The notes under the pieces: model-generated
Seen by the model: the letters and a program-made list of their open reading frames with translations, nothing else
Databases searched by the model: none
Told to the model about the DNA's origin: nothing
DNA from: an uncultured Pirellulaceae bacterium
GTDB taxonomy: Bacteria; Planctomycetota; Planctomycetia; Pirellulales; Pirellulaceae
Length of the DNA: 64,000 bases
Reading direction: 5' to 3'
Assembly: GCA_938083195.1 (NCBI GenBank)
Contig: CALKCK010000025.1
Location: 62,001-126,000 of the forward strand
Translations under genes and position numbers: made by a program
Shown here: positions 26,673-36,120 of the stretch, piece after piece
Layout: each line of letters begins with the position of its first letter
How positions within the stretch are numbered: position 1 is the stretch's first letter

Positions 26673-27653
26673 ATGCCCAAAATGACCAATCGCCGTTTCG
26701 TAAACGAACTTTCTGATGGTGAATCGATCGAACAAGTCTTCTTAGCCTCTGAAAAGCAACTCAGGACCAACCGAAACGGGAACCTCTATTTGCAAGTCCG
26801 GCTCAATGACCGGACTGGCTCAGTTACCTCGATGCTCTGGAATGCAAGCCAGAAACATCACGACGCATTTGACAACGGCGATTTTGTCCGCGTAAAAGGT
26901 ACGGCTCAACTTTACAACGGCGGCATGCAAATTCTTGCGAAGCAATTTGACAAAGTCGATAATTCTGTAATCGATGAATCTGACTTCGTCACACTTTCTA
27001 ATCAAAAACTGGAATCAATGCTGGGGCGGGTCGCTGAATTACTGCGAAGCATGAACAACGTTCACCTTCGCAATCTTGCCGAATGCTATCTCGTTGATGA
27101 CACATTTATGAGCGGCTTGCGCTCGGCACCGGCTGGCGTTAAAAATCACCACGCTTATCACGGTGGCTTACTTGAACACATTCTTTCCCTGATGGAAGTC
27201 TGTCATCTAGTCGCCCCAAGATACCCTCAACTTAATACCGATCTCCTGATCATGGGAGCCTTTCTTCACGACAGTGGAAAAATTCGTGAACTCACGTATT
27301 CTCCCGACCTTGGCTATAGCGATGCAGGGCAATTACTTGGGCATCTTGTCCAAGGTGTTTCCATGCTCGATGAAATGATCGTAGAAACTGAAAAACAAGC
27401 GAATGAAGCTTTCCCTGCCGACCTTGCCAATCAGCTTCGCCATATGATTGTTTCGCACCATGGACAATATGAATACGGTAGTCCCAAGCTGCCCATGACA
27501 CTCGAAGCCATCACGCTTCATCATCTCGATAATCTAGACGCCAAAATTCACAGCGTCTCAAAATTGATCGAAGAAGATGTTAATAAATCAAGTCCTTGGA
27601 CCGTTTACCACCCTTCCATTGGCCGCAAGTTATACAAAGGCCTCAATTCCTAA
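26673..27653 (+). CDS. HD-domain 3'-5' exoribonuclease, YhaM type
   Basis: An N-terminal OB fold (NGNLYLQVRLNDRTGSVTSMLW, DFVRVKGTAQLYNGGMQI) is followed by an HD hydrolase domain with ligand motifs HHAYHGGLLEHILSL and GAFLHDSGKI, later HH and a C-terminal D. This is the domain order of YhaM/CBF1-like exoribonucleases, which trim single-stranded RNA or DNA 3' ends using a divalent metal. ATG 26673 (MPKMTNRRF) is preferred over the TTG two codons earlier. It lies near RNase R on the same strand (292 bases), giving an RNA-turnover pair. Confidence 0.85.
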   Translation: MPKMTNRRFVNELSDGESIEQVFLASEKQLRTNRNGNLYLQVRLNDRTGSVTSMLWNASQKHHDAFDNGDFVRVKGTAQLYNGGMQILAKQFDKVDNSVIDESDFVTLSNQKLESMLGRVAELLRSMNNVHLRNLAECYLVDDTFMSGLRSAPAGVKNHHAYHGGLLEHILSLMEVCHLVAPRYPQLNTDLLIMGAFLHDSGKIRELTYSPDLGYSDAGQLLGHLVQGVSMLDEMIVETEKQANEAFPADLANQLRHMIVSHHGQYEYGSPKLPMTLEAITLHHLDNLDAKIHSVSKLIEEDVNKSSPWTVYHPSIGRKLYKGLNS

Positions 27654-27884
27654 TTCCTGCTGAAGCAACGCCAGTAAGCTGGCTCCTCCCGAGGCCTCCT
27701 TGCGGAACTACGGAACTTATCCACAGAATCAATCGGCGGAACCAACTACAACGGCCTTCCACCTCTTCGCGAGTTGATTTCTAGCCTGCGCCTCAATTCC
27801 ACTGAACGAATTGCCCCATAGTCTCAATTGGCTACTCGGCGACGATTTAATCCGTAGCACCGCTTTTATAAAACCGAGATACCT

Positions 27885-27901
27885 CGAATTACGGTAATTC
27901 G
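27885..27901. promoter_or_regulatory. Perfect 17-bp inverted repeat upstream of rnr
   Basis: CGAATTAC-G-GTAATTCG, eight paired bases around one central base, 46 bases before the RNase R start codon. The geometry suits a dimeric regulator; no T run follows, so it is not a terminator. Confidence 0.45.
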
Positions 27902-27946
27902 CCGTTTCCAGTAGCTATTTGGCGGTATGCGAAATAAACTCTAACC

Positions 27947-30481
27947 ATGAATGCAGCAAAACAAGTGGAAAAACTAATCCTCGAATTAGTCTTAAGCGAC
28001 AACTACCAACCGCTAAAACCTAAAGCGATCGCAAAGAAACTCAAACTTCTGGACGAAGAACGCGAAGTAAAACGAACGATCAAGAGGTTGATCAAGAAAG
28101 GGCGGCTTGCCTACGGTCCAAAACATCTGGTCATTCGCGGCAAGCAAAAGCCTCAGGCCGCTAACAATCGTTCGACCAAAACCGAAGCACGTGAAAAAGA
28201 AATCACCGGTCGTTTTCGAAAAAATTCGGGTGGCTTTGGCTTCGTGACTCCTGAAAACTCAGTTGCCACAGATCGCTCCGACGACATCTTCATCCCCAAG
28301 TCAAAAACCTCCGATGCCTCTGATCGAGATATCGTAAAGATTCGAATCTCGAAATCTCGCGAAAAATCTCGCACGCGCGTCAGTGGGCAAATCATAGATG
28401 TTGTACAACGACACACGCATCGTTTCGTTGGAACCTACCGAATCACTGGAAGCATGGGATTCGTGGATGTCGACGGAGGCGTCTTCGAATCGGGAATCCT
28501 TGTTGGGGACGCCGGAGCGAAAAACTGCAAGGTCGATGATAAGGTCGTGATCGAAATTGCAAACTTCCCCTCTATCAACCAGCCAGGGGAAGGTGTCATC
28601 TCTGAAGTCCTCGGAGATCGCGGCTCACCAGGGGTTGATACCCTAAGCATTATTCGGCAATACGATCTTCCTGACGATTTCCCTGAATCCGTTCTCGAAG
28701 AGGCTCGAAGCCAAGCCGAAGAATTTAATGAATCTATTGGAAATCGAACGGATTTCACCAAGACGACCGTCATCACGATTGACCCCAAGACCGCAAGGGA
28801 TTTCGACGATGCGATTTCTTTGGAAAAGCTAGACAATGGTCACTGGCAACTTGGGGTCCACATCGCCGATGTCTCCCACTTCGTACCACTCAATAGCGAA
28901 TTGGACACAGAAGCTTTCCAGCGGGCGACCAGCATCTATCTTCCCGACCGAGTGATTCCAATGCTTCCGGAAGTCATCTCAAACAATCTCGCTAGTCTTC
29001 AGCCAAACCGCGTCCGCTATTGCATGACCGCCTTGATTGAGTTCACACCCGATGGAATTCCCATCCAAACCGAACTTCATCGGGGCGCTATTGAGTCAGA
29101 CCACCGATTTACCTACGAAGAAATTGACGACTATCTGGCAGACGATGAACCATGGAAACAGAAGTTACCTAATGAGGTATTCGAACTCGTTCGAAACATG
29201 CACACCTTGGCAATGACGCTACGCCGGCGACGCATGAAAGCCGGCGCTATCAACCTGATTCTTCCAGAAGTAAAGATAGACCTGGACGAGGATGGAAAAG
29301 TCGTTGGTGCCCACACCGTCGACAACACAGAAAGCCATCAAGTCATTGAAGAGTTTATGCTCGCAGGCAACGAAGCTGTTGCACAAAAAATGGCCGACAA
29401 AAAATTATTCTACATGCGCAGAGTTCATCCTCACCCCAGTGAACAAAAACTCAATCAACTCACTGAATTTGTCCAGCAACTTGGAATTCAGTGCGAGTCG
29501 CTTAAAAGTCGATTCGAAGTAAAACGCGTGATCGAAGAATCTGAGAATCTGCCAGAACAGCACGCCATCCACTATGCCGTTCTGCGCAGCATGCAAAAAG
29601 CAGTCTATAGCCCTGAAGAAATTGGCCACTACGCTTTAAACAGCGAAAATTACTGTCACTTCACCTCTCCAATTCGCCGCTACCCCGATCTAATCATTCA
29701 CCGAATGGTCGGCGACATTATTGACGGTAAAAAACCGGATGCAAATTTTGAGCGATTGGCAATGCTTGGCAATCACTGTAGTGATCTTGAAAAACGAGCG
29801 ACCGAAGCAGAACGCGATTTGATCAAACTCAAGTTACTGAACTTCATGGCTGGAAAAATCGGCCATACGATGTCCGCTGTCATTACTGGAGTCGAATCGT
29901 TCGGCATCTTCGCTCAGGGAATCGAGATCCCAGCAGAAGGGATGATCCCCGTCGACAAACTACCACCGGACACGTATCAGTATGACCGAAATATCAGAAC
30001 TCTCGCTGGTTTTCGAGAAGGGAATGAATATCGCCTTGGAGATAAAATTGAAGTTCGAGTGACGAAGGTTGACCCCGATGCTAGAAATCTCGAATTCGAA
30101 ATTCCAACGACAGAAAGCTCAAGCAACCCGCGAGCTGAACGCCCCCAAAAAACCGAGCGACCTCCTCGTGGAAATCGTTCCCGTCGAAACAACTTGTCTG
30201 CTCGTGATTCTAACAGCGACGACTGGGAGAAAACTCGTGCCAACGGCCCGCAAAAAGGTCACAATAAGAAACGACAAGCCCGTGATGTGGAAGCCGAACA
30301 AAATCGCAGTAAATCGTCTTCCCGTAAAAAGAAGAAATCTACTACTGGTAGCGGAAAAAACAAATCGAAGCTGAAAACTAAGGCAAAACTAAAAAACAAA
30401 ACGAAATCGAAAAACAAGTCAAAAACAGTTAAACCAAAATCTGCAGATTCAAAAAAACGCGCAAAACGTAAACGTAGCTAA
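27947..30481 (+). CDS. rnr: Ribonuclease R
   Basis: A processive 3'-5' exoribonuclease of 844 residues. In order: winged-helix N terminus (residues 5-65), cold-shock-like OB domains (GRFRKNSGGFGFVTPE; GTYRITGSMGFVDVDGG), RNB catalytic domain beginning VITIDPKTARDFDDAISLE with its metal-binding aspartates, the C-terminal RNB block HYALNSENYCHFTSPIRRYPDL, and an S1 domain around 645-725 (ITGVESFGIFAQGIEIPAEGMI). A very basic Lys/Arg/Ser tail of ~110 residues (repeated KNKTKSKNKSK-like units) follows, probably for RNA or ribosome binding; it is long for the family. Confidence 0.96.
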   Translation: MNAAKQVEKLILELVLSDNYQPLKPKAIAKKLKLLDEEREVKRTIKRLIKKGRLAYGPKHLVIRGKQKPQAANNRSTKTEAREKEITGRFRKNSGGFGFVTPENSVATDRSDDIFIPKSKTSDASDRDIVKIRISKSREKSRTRVSGQIIDVVQRHTHRFVGTYRITGSMGFVDVDGGVFESGILVGDAGAKNCKVDDKVVIEIANFPSINQPGEGVISEVLGDRGSPGVDTLSIIRQYDLPDDFPESVLEEARSQAEEFNESIGNRTDFTKTTVITIDPKTARDFDDAISLEKLDNGHWQLGVHIADVSHFVPLNSELDTEAFQRATSIYLPDRVIPMLPEVISNNLASLQPNRVRYCMTALIEFTPDGIPIQTELHRGAIESDHRFTYEEIDDYLADDEPWKQKLPNEVFELVRNMHTLAMTLRRRRMKAGAINLILPEVKIDLDEDGKVVGAHTVDNTESHQVIEEFMLAGNEAVAQKMADKKLFYMRRVHPHPSEQKLNQLTEFVQQLGIQCESLKSRFEVKRVIEESENLPEQHAIHYAVLRSMQKAVYSPEEIGHYALNSENYCHFTSPIRRYPDLIIHRMVGDIIDGKKPDANFERLAMLGNHCSDLEKRATEAERDLIKLKLLNFMAGKIGHTMSAVITGVESFGIFAQGIEIPAEGMIPVDKLPPDTYQYDRNIRTLAGFREGNEYRLGDKIEVRVTKVDPDARNLEFEIPTTESSSNPRAERPQKTERPPRGNRSRRNNLSARDSNSDDWEKTRANGPQKGHNKKRQARDVEAEQNRSKSSSRKKKKSTTGSGKNKSKLKTKAKLKNKTKSKNKSKTVKPKSADSKKRAKRKRS

Positions 30482-30712
30482 CAGCATTAGATTGATCGTG
30501 AACATCGGGCGGTTGGTAAACGAAAACATTCTCAACGCCCAATAATTCCAACTTGAGTTCTCGCCGAAATCCCACTACGCTTGGATGGGCCTGCCGTTTA
30601 TTCTCAACCCGTGAAACCCTGGTTACATTTTCAGGGTATATCCAGAGGCTCTCAAGCAATTAGCCTACCTTCGGCGGCCGCCCCATTTCTGTTTTAAATT
30701 CCGGACTAAACC

Positions 30713-32413
30713 ATGCCACACAGCCTGCTTCCCAACGGCTCGTCAACAATCGCAATCAGCGCATTCGCCCTGTTCATTACAATTTCCACTCTTGCCCCAG
30801 TTCAAAGCCAAGAGAAGAAAATCCCATCGGAATCACTTTTCTCCGCTAATCGAATTTCTACTATTGAAATAGAGATACCCCAAAAGGACTGGGATTTTAT
30901 TCGAAAGCAATCTCGATCTTTCTCCGAAGCACTTGGCAAAGAAACGGCCGAATCGCCTTTTGACTATGTAAAAGGTGACGTGACAATCGATGGGCAAAAG
31001 ATCGAGGATATAGGCATTCGAAAAAAAGGTTTTCTCGGTTCTCTCAACGTCGATCGCCCTTCCTTAAAATTGAAATTCGACAAATATCGTGAGCAAGATC
31101 CAATCGACGGTTTAAATCGATTGACGTTGAACAACAACAACCAAGATCCTTCCCGCGTCTGCCAGTACTTGAGCTACAAACTGTTTCGTGAGTCGGGCAC
31201 CCGAAGCCCTCGGTGTGGATTTGCAAAAGTCTCAGTCAACGGAAAGTATCTTGGAATCTATTCGAATGTAGAATCGGTGAAACCGATGTTTTTAGAGCGG
31301 GAATTTGGTGATGGCACTGGTGATTGTTTTGAGGGAACCATTACCGACTTTTTCCCTGATTGGGTGAAAAAGTTTGAGGCGAAAAACAAGAAAGCAAGTT
31401 ACAAGGATCTTAAAAAAATTGCCGCTGCACTTGCTCTTCCAGAACTTGACCAAGACGAACTCCAAGAACTGCTTAACCTTGACGCCTTTATTCAATTCTG
31501 GGCGATGGAAAGTCTCATTGGATTTTGGGATGGCTACTGCAGCAATCAAAATAATTTCTTTGTCTACCAAAATCCTAGCGACTCTAAATTTTACTTTATT
31601 CCTTGGGGAACCGACTCAGCATTTACCATTTCCTTTCCTATTCCACCTTATCGAATCAGTCCAAAATCCGCCCATGCCAAAGCGATTCTTCCCAACAAAC
31701 TGTACCGAATTCCAGAAATCCAGTCTCAGTACTTTGAAACACTTAATAATTTTTTGGATGAACACTGGGACGAACCGCGGCTTCTTGCTGAGATGGACCG
31801 CTTAGAGAGTATGCTGGAAGAGCATGTAATGCCCTCGAACAGCAAATTTTCATCATCAATGAATAGCTTTCGCAGGTTCATCAAAAACCGTCGTAGCAGT
31901 CTGGTTCGCGAATTCAAAGACGCTCCGCCTGAACTTAGATCCCGCGAGAAAAAACCAATTTATCTTGCTGAAACGGGAAATGCAAAAATTAATTTCTCAA
32001 CCCAATGGTTTACTGAAACACCTGACTACGAGATCCCAGTTGGGGACGTCAAATTAAAGTTCTCGAGAGACGGGAACCAAATTTCATTAAACAACGTCTC
32101 CGTTTATGCCGAACGGAGCAAAGCACCTTCACGAGACAAAATTAAACCGCCAACGATTGTGATCACGGGCAAGGACGAAACTAGTGGAAAGACATTGACC
32201 ATCGCCGTAAGTATCGCGAATGAACAATTTAAGCCATCCGAGAATAACAAGGTGAGTGTCACGGGCTTACTTCTTGTAAACGGCATTTTCAACCCTTCGC
32301 AAATGGAGATGATCGACGGCACTGCCATTTTAGAATCAGCCGCTACGGAACCGGGAGCTTCAGTGGAAGGCCTACTCGAGCTCAAGATCAAAAAATGGAA
32401 TGTGTCTGACTGA
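30713..32413 (+). CDS. Exported CotH kinase-like protein
   Basis: 566 residues with an N-terminal signal (ISAFALFITISTLAPVQSQ). The CotH fold is seen in IEIEIPQKDWDFIRKQ, IGIRKKGFLGS, SLKLKFDKY, LNRLTLNNNNQDPS, the YLGIYSNVESV strand and the catalytic block FWDGYCSNQNNFFVYQ followed by FYFIPWGTDSAF. In characterised CotH proteins the equivalent Asn and Asp residues bind ATP and metal for protein phosphorylation; here the block is intact in outline, though the usual IPWDxD reads IPWGTD. The C-terminal ~170 residues form a separate beta-rich region of unknown role. Location is likely periplasmic or outside the cell. Confidence 0.85.
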   Translation: MPHSLLPNGSSTIAISAFALFITISTLAPVQSQEKKIPSESLFSANRISTIEIEIPQKDWDFIRKQSRSFSEALGKETAESPFDYVKGDVTIDGQKIEDIGIRKKGFLGSLNVDRPSLKLKFDKYREQDPIDGLNRLTLNNNNQDPSRVCQYLSYKLFRESGTRSPRCGFAKVSVNGKYLGIYSNVESVKPMFLEREFGDGTGDCFEGTITDFFPDWVKKFEAKNKKASYKDLKKIAAALALPELDQDELQELLNLDAFIQFWAMESLIGFWDGYCSNQNNFFVYQNPSDSKFYFIPWGTDSAFTISFPIPPYRISPKSAHAKAILPNKLYRIPEIQSQYFETLNNFLDEHWDEPRLLAEMDRLESMLEEHVMPSNSKFSSSMNSFRRFIKNRRSSLVREFKDAPPELRSREKKPIYLAETGNAKINFSTQWFTETPDYEIPVGDVKLKFSRDGNQISLNNVSVYAERSKAPSRDKIKPPTIVITGKDETSGKTLTIAVSIANEQFKPSENNKVSVTGLLLVNGIFNPSQMEMIDGTAILESAATEPGASVEGLLELKIKKWNVSD

Positions 32414-32917
32414 TCACTTCATCGTGGGACTTCTCAAACGCTTTCCAGTGGCTGAAAGCAGATCGACGTTGGCGATGCTCCCCCAGTCCGGGTGCAGATG
32501 CCCTGCGACCGCAACTGAACGAAATCCAAGCTCACGATTTACTTTTAATCGCGATTCCCCCACCACACTACGAATAAAAGTCAAACAAGAGTTTTCTTAA
32601 GTGTTGATTTCCACACTACCGCGGGATTAATGACACCGAAAAAACCCTACCTGCTTGTTTAATCGACTCGTCGCAATCTTCCGGTCGGCCGTTTTAATTG
32701 CCTTCAACAGATGAGACACTTGGATGGACATATACTTTCTACTTATGGATCAAACACCGCTGACGAGGATTCGAATCGTTTCATAATTTTAATTTGGAAT
32801 TTACTTGCATCAAATTTCGTTTTGCCATTAATATGGGAGACGCGGATGGATGTTGTGTTTCGGCATGTCTTAAAACAAATTGGATTGCTGAAGTTAAAAT
32901 CTCAAAGGAAGAGAATT
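32414..32917. other. Gene-poor stretch before the small zinc protein
   Basis: About 500 bases without a credible gene. The downstream frame is open from 32711, but the strong ribosome-binding site at 32906-32912 marks the true start near 32918. A promoter candidate lies at 32805-32834; otherwise I see no repeat, RNA gene or mobile element. Confidence 0.5.
32805..32834 (+). promoter_or_regulatory. Sigma-70-like promoter candidate
   Basis: TTGCAT (32805-32810) and TAATAT (32829-32834) are separated by 18 bases, 83 bases before the ATG of the small zinc protein, in an AT-rich context. Confidence 0.45.
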
Positions 32918-33223
32918 ATGATTCACTATTCGTGCGACCGCTGCAGACGAACAATTGAACCTGACGAAGAGCTTCGGTATTCCGTCAATATAAAAATTGA
33001 GGTTGCTCTCGATACGCTTGAATTCGAATCCGAAGAAGACCGAAATCATCTCATCGAACTCAATGAAATACTTGAGCGTCTAGATGAATCTGAAAGGCAA
33101 GAAATAAGTCAGTCCGCCTATCGGACCCGAAAGTTCGACCTCTGTTCTGATTGCCACCGAGAGTATATCCAAAACCCTCTTGCAATTGACAATGCGGTTA
33201 AACTTGGGTTCAGCCAAAACTGA
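32918..33223 (+). CDS. Small zinc-ribbon-like protein
   Basis: 101 residues beginning MIHYSCDRCRRTIEPDEELRY and ending with CSDCHREYIQNPLA. The two CxxC pairs, 70 residues apart, should bind one zinc. Between them lies an acidic helical region (LEFESEEDRNHLIELNEILERLD). The ATG is preceded by AAAGGAAGAG, the best ribosome-binding site in the area, which decides the start against the longer frame from 32711. No specific family is recognised; a regulatory or RNA-binding role is possible but speculative. Confidence 0.7.
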   Translation: MIHYSCDRCRRTIEPDEELRYSVNIKIEVALDTLEFESEEDRNHLIELNEILERLDESERQEISQSAYRTRKFDLCSDCHREYIQNPLAIDNAVKLGFSQN

Positions 33224-33307
33224 TCCCGAAACACTCTCATCAATAAACTTGTCCCACGGGGAATGCATTAAATTTAGATGGGCAGAACGTTCCCAACAAA
33301 CGCCTTA

Positions 33308-34318
33308 CTACCGACTCAATGCAAACATACCTTTCCTGGCCAGTACAAATTGATCAGCGACGTCCGCCAAATCTTGCGGTAGATTCGAACGGTACTTCTC
33401 AAGGTACTCGTCCCTGCCTGATTGAATCAGACGGTGGGCCCACTGCGGAGGCAAACTCTGCAATCTTTCGGTTCGACTCAAGCGATGCAGATAAGTCGAT
33501 CCGTCAGTCGCTCGGTTTTGTAGTTGATCCCAATTGATTCGCAACTTCGTTTCTGAATCAACAAAATCGCGAGCAGCATCGCGTGCCTGGTCATCGCCCT
33601 CGAGATAAATTGGAATTACAAACATGCAGCTTTCTTCAAACGAATCGCTCCATGAACCAATAATTTGCCGCTTTCCAGTGACACTGCATTTCAACTTAAT
33701 CACTCCGCCACTCCACGTCTTTGGCACTCGAAAAGCGATGACCAGATCACGACCTCCCTCCAATGTCGTTTGTTTTGATGGGTGAAATCGAAAAAAAACA
33801 CCACAACCACGATTAGTGGTTCCGCTGGCCACTAGCACATCTTGCTGAGGCCGTTCATGGTATTTAACGGTACTGCCTGTGCGGCTTGATAGATCTGCTT
33901 TCAGGGAACCGTTCACCATCTCAGGAAAACGACCATTAAGACTGCCACCAATTCCTCGTGCCTGGTCTTCGTTTTTTTCAACGTCGATTAGCCCTTCGAT
34001 TTCACTCGACGTTTGAGTTTTAGGCGCATAATTTACGAGAGGATATGATTGCTGATTCCAGACGATATCGAATCGAAAACTAGAAACATTGCCCCTGTCT
34101 CGCATTCCAATCTCCGAGGTCACTGGAAGCAGCAATTCGATCACTTTCTCGGAGGATGATTCTGCGTCGTGTGATTGATTCGATGCAATTGGCCGGACTG
34201 CAATCATCGCTGGCGCGTCAAACCGAACGCCAGAATCATTGGCTGCAGTTAAATCCAAGTGGAGGGCCAGAAACAAACCCATTACAAAAACTTGTTTGGC
34301 GGTAAAAACACCCCTCAT
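33308..34318 (-). CDS. Exported hypothetical protein
   Basis: 336 residues from ATG 34318, which is preceded by GGGAG six bases upstream; the frame extends further upstream to 34456 but without a site. The N terminus MRGVFTAKQVFVMGLFLALHLDLTAA is a good signal peptide. The mature protein starts with a beta-sandwich-like section (VIELLLPVTSEIGMRDRGNVSSFRFDIVWN), which could bind partners in the manner of cohesin-like domains, and ends in a helical, charged tail. No catalytic motif is visible and no family is assigned. Confidence 0.6.
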   Translation of the reverse strand: MRGVFTAKQVFVMGLFLALHLDLTAANDSGVRFDAPAMIAVRPIASNQSHDAESSSEKVIELLLPVTSEIGMRDRGNVSSFRFDIVWNQQSYPLVNYAPKTQTSSEIEGLIDVEKNEDQARGIGGSLNGRFPEMVNGSLKADLSSRTGSTVKYHERPQQDVLVASGTTNRGCGVFFRFHPSKQTTLEGGRDLVIAFRVPKTWSGGVIKLKCSVTGKRQIIGSWSDSFEESCMFVIPIYLEGDDQARDAARDFVDSETKLRINWDQLQNRATDGSTYLHRLSRTERLQSLPPQWAHRLIQSGRDEYLEKYRSNLPQDLADVADQFVLARKGMFALSR

Positions 34319-34589
34319 AATGCACTCCCAAATTGACGGTGTCCGTCGTTGCCCTCCTTCCTGAATAGACAACAAACAAAAATCAAACTCCGTCTTGGAG
34401 CGAACTAATGGCAACGATTTGCCAACTGCAGCACTTATGAAAAGAGAGGCTGCCATCTAAAAAACATGGCGACTCTTCTTTCAAACGGATCTACGGACCG
34501 CAAAACTGCTTGGTTCATCCAATATCTAATAAAAATGCAAACACGCGGCAGCATGCTACCACTGGCAATTTGAATGGGTAGCAAATCAG

Positions 34590-35327
34590 CTATCTCACGC
34601 AAGTAATTTCATGAAAGCTAGTTATTTCAGCAAATCCATGACCGGATTCCGCCGGCTTGTTACCTGGCCTGAGACTGAGCACGACTTGAAAACCCGCGGT
34701 TTTTGCAGCCACTAATTCTCCAACCACATCACTTACAAACAAAATTTCACCAGGATTAAGACCATAGGAAATTGCGATTTCTTGATAACTGGCAGATGAC
34801 TGCTTCGCACCTGTCGTCGTATCGTAGTGCCCCTTGAACAGGTCAAGTAAATTACCGGCGACTGTGTGGCCAAAGAAAAGTTTCTGAGCTTGGACACTAC
34901 CCGATGAATAAATTCGCACATCTTTATCAAGCTCGTTCCACTGCTGGATACTATCGGCAACGTCTTCGTAAAGATGTGCAACTAATTCACCGCAATGAAA
35001 TCCTTCCTTCCAAATGACGCCCTGAATTTGTTTTAGCCCCGTGGCTTTTACGTCGGCATCCATTAACCCAATAATCCCGGCGACTACAAGAGATTGTCTT
35101 GCAGAATCAGAATCACAATCCTCGAACCAAGAATCGGTAGAATTGAAACCGAGATCAACTGCCAACAGCCCTACCGCTGCCTGGACGGTTTCCTCTGTCC
35201 AGTGATTACTAATAAACGAAGCCGCATGCTCCCTCACAAATGGAAACATCGAGTCGTAAACGAAGCTAATGGACGAGGTCGTTCCTTCAATATCAAGCAA
35301 TATTCCGCGGGCATCAGTTTCAATCAT
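34590..35327 (-). CDS. mtnC: Enolase-phosphatase E1
   Basis: A HAD-family enzyme of the methionine salvage pathway that both enolises and dephosphorylates diketo-methylthiopentyl phosphate to the acireductone. The N terminus has GILLDIEGTTSSISFVYDSMFPF, the MtnC form of the HAD nucleophile motif (DIEGT); motif II is IYSSGSVQAQKLFFG, motif III lysine lies in HYDTTTGAKQSSASY and the acidic motif IV in ILFVSDVVGEL. It is last in the mtnB-mtnD-mtnC unit, separated from mtnD by a terminator-like hairpin, so its expression may be lower. Confidence 0.94.
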   Translation of the reverse strand: MIETDARGILLDIEGTTSSISFVYDSMFPFVREHAASFISNHWTEETVQAAVGLLAVDLGFNSTDSWFEDCDSDSARQSLVVAGIIGLMDADVKATGLKQIQGVIWKEGFHCGELVAHLYEDVADSIQQWNELDKDVRIYSSGSVQAQKLFFGHTVAGNLLDLFKGHYDTTTGAKQSSASYQEIAISYGLNPGEILFVSDVVGELVAAKTAGFQVVLSLRPGNKPAESGHGFAEITSFHEITCVR

Positions 35328-35338
35328 CAGTTCACCAT

Positions 35339-35365
35339 AAAAAAAGCGGAACTCTTCAGCTCCGC
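35339..35365 (-). terminator. Terminator-like hairpin between mtnD and mtnC
   Basis: On the minus strand GCGGA (35365-35361), a ten-base loop and TCCGC (35350-35346) are followed by seven T (35345-35339), 12 bases before the mtnC start. It looks like an intrinsic terminator inside the operon and may act as an attenuator or partial stop. Confidence 0.65.
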
Positions 35366-35408
35366 AGATTCAGTTTTTTAATTACTCGCTTAACGCCCAC
35401 CCAATGGC

Positions 35409-35999
35409 TCAGAACTGCACGACTTTCTCTGAGTCAAGATCATCACCTTCACCTTCGAGGTAACTTGGGCCCATGCACATCGGGGAGTACTCTTTGTGAA
35501 CGGGTTCCTCCATGTAATGCGGGGTCCAACCACTCATGTCCTCAAACAGTCGAATGCATCGAATGGTCTTGTCGGAACAGAGATTGAACCAATGGTGCGT
35601 TCCTTTGGGAACGCTAATCAAGTCGCCGGACTCGACGGTTACCGCAAACACGGGTGCCGCTTCAGGGTTAATGTGAAAAACCCCGGAACCTTTGACCGTA
35701 AAACGAACTTCATCCTCAGTATGCAAATGTTCCTTATCAAACTTTGCAAGCATATCATCGAGTCCAGGCGTTTCTGAACTTACATTGATTACGTCCGCAG
35801 TCACAAATCCATGTGCCTGTTTTAGCCGTTCAATTTCCGGGCCATAAGCCTCTAGAATCTCTTCGTTGGTAGCGTCCACACCAATCCGACCTTCAACATC
35901 CCACTGCTCAAATACAATTCCATACTGCTTCAGGAACGCTTTAATTTCAGCCGGTTCACGAATTTCACAATTTTCTTCGGGAATTTGCACTCGGGCCAT
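35409..35999 (-). CDS. mtnD: Acireductone dioxygenase
   Basis: A cupin-fold metal dioxygenase that cleaves acireductone to formate and the keto acid precursor of methionine (iron form) or to methylthiopropionate, formate and CO (nickel form). The metal-binding set is visible as KEHLHTEDEVRF (two His and Glu) and the later VPKGTHHWFNL. Met at 35999 (MARVQIPEE) is preferred over the longer frame starting at 36014. It sits between mtnB and mtnC on the same strand. Confidence 0.94.
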   Translation of the reverse strand: MARVQIPEENCEIREPAEIKAFLKQYGIVFEQWDVEGRIGVDATNEEILEAYGPEIERLKQAHGFVTADVINVSSETPGLDDMLAKFDKEHLHTEDEVRFTVKGSGVFHINPEAAPVFAVTVESGDLISVPKGTHHWFNLCSDKTIRCIRLFEDMSGWTPHYMEEPVHKEYSPMCMGPSYLEGEGDDLDSEKVVQF

Positions 36000-36120
36000 C
36001 GGATTACCTCGCAAAAAGAAGTCTCGATCAATTTCACCATCAAAATCAACCAGTGCGTGACTGATGGATCCCTTGGCTAACGGACTGCATTCTAGCCCAA
36101 AACGCTCGTTTCGTCATCTA

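Noticed and set aside
32765-32785. tRNA T-loop-like GGATTCGAATC
   Set aside because: No matching acceptor, D or anticodon arms within the preceding 75 bases.
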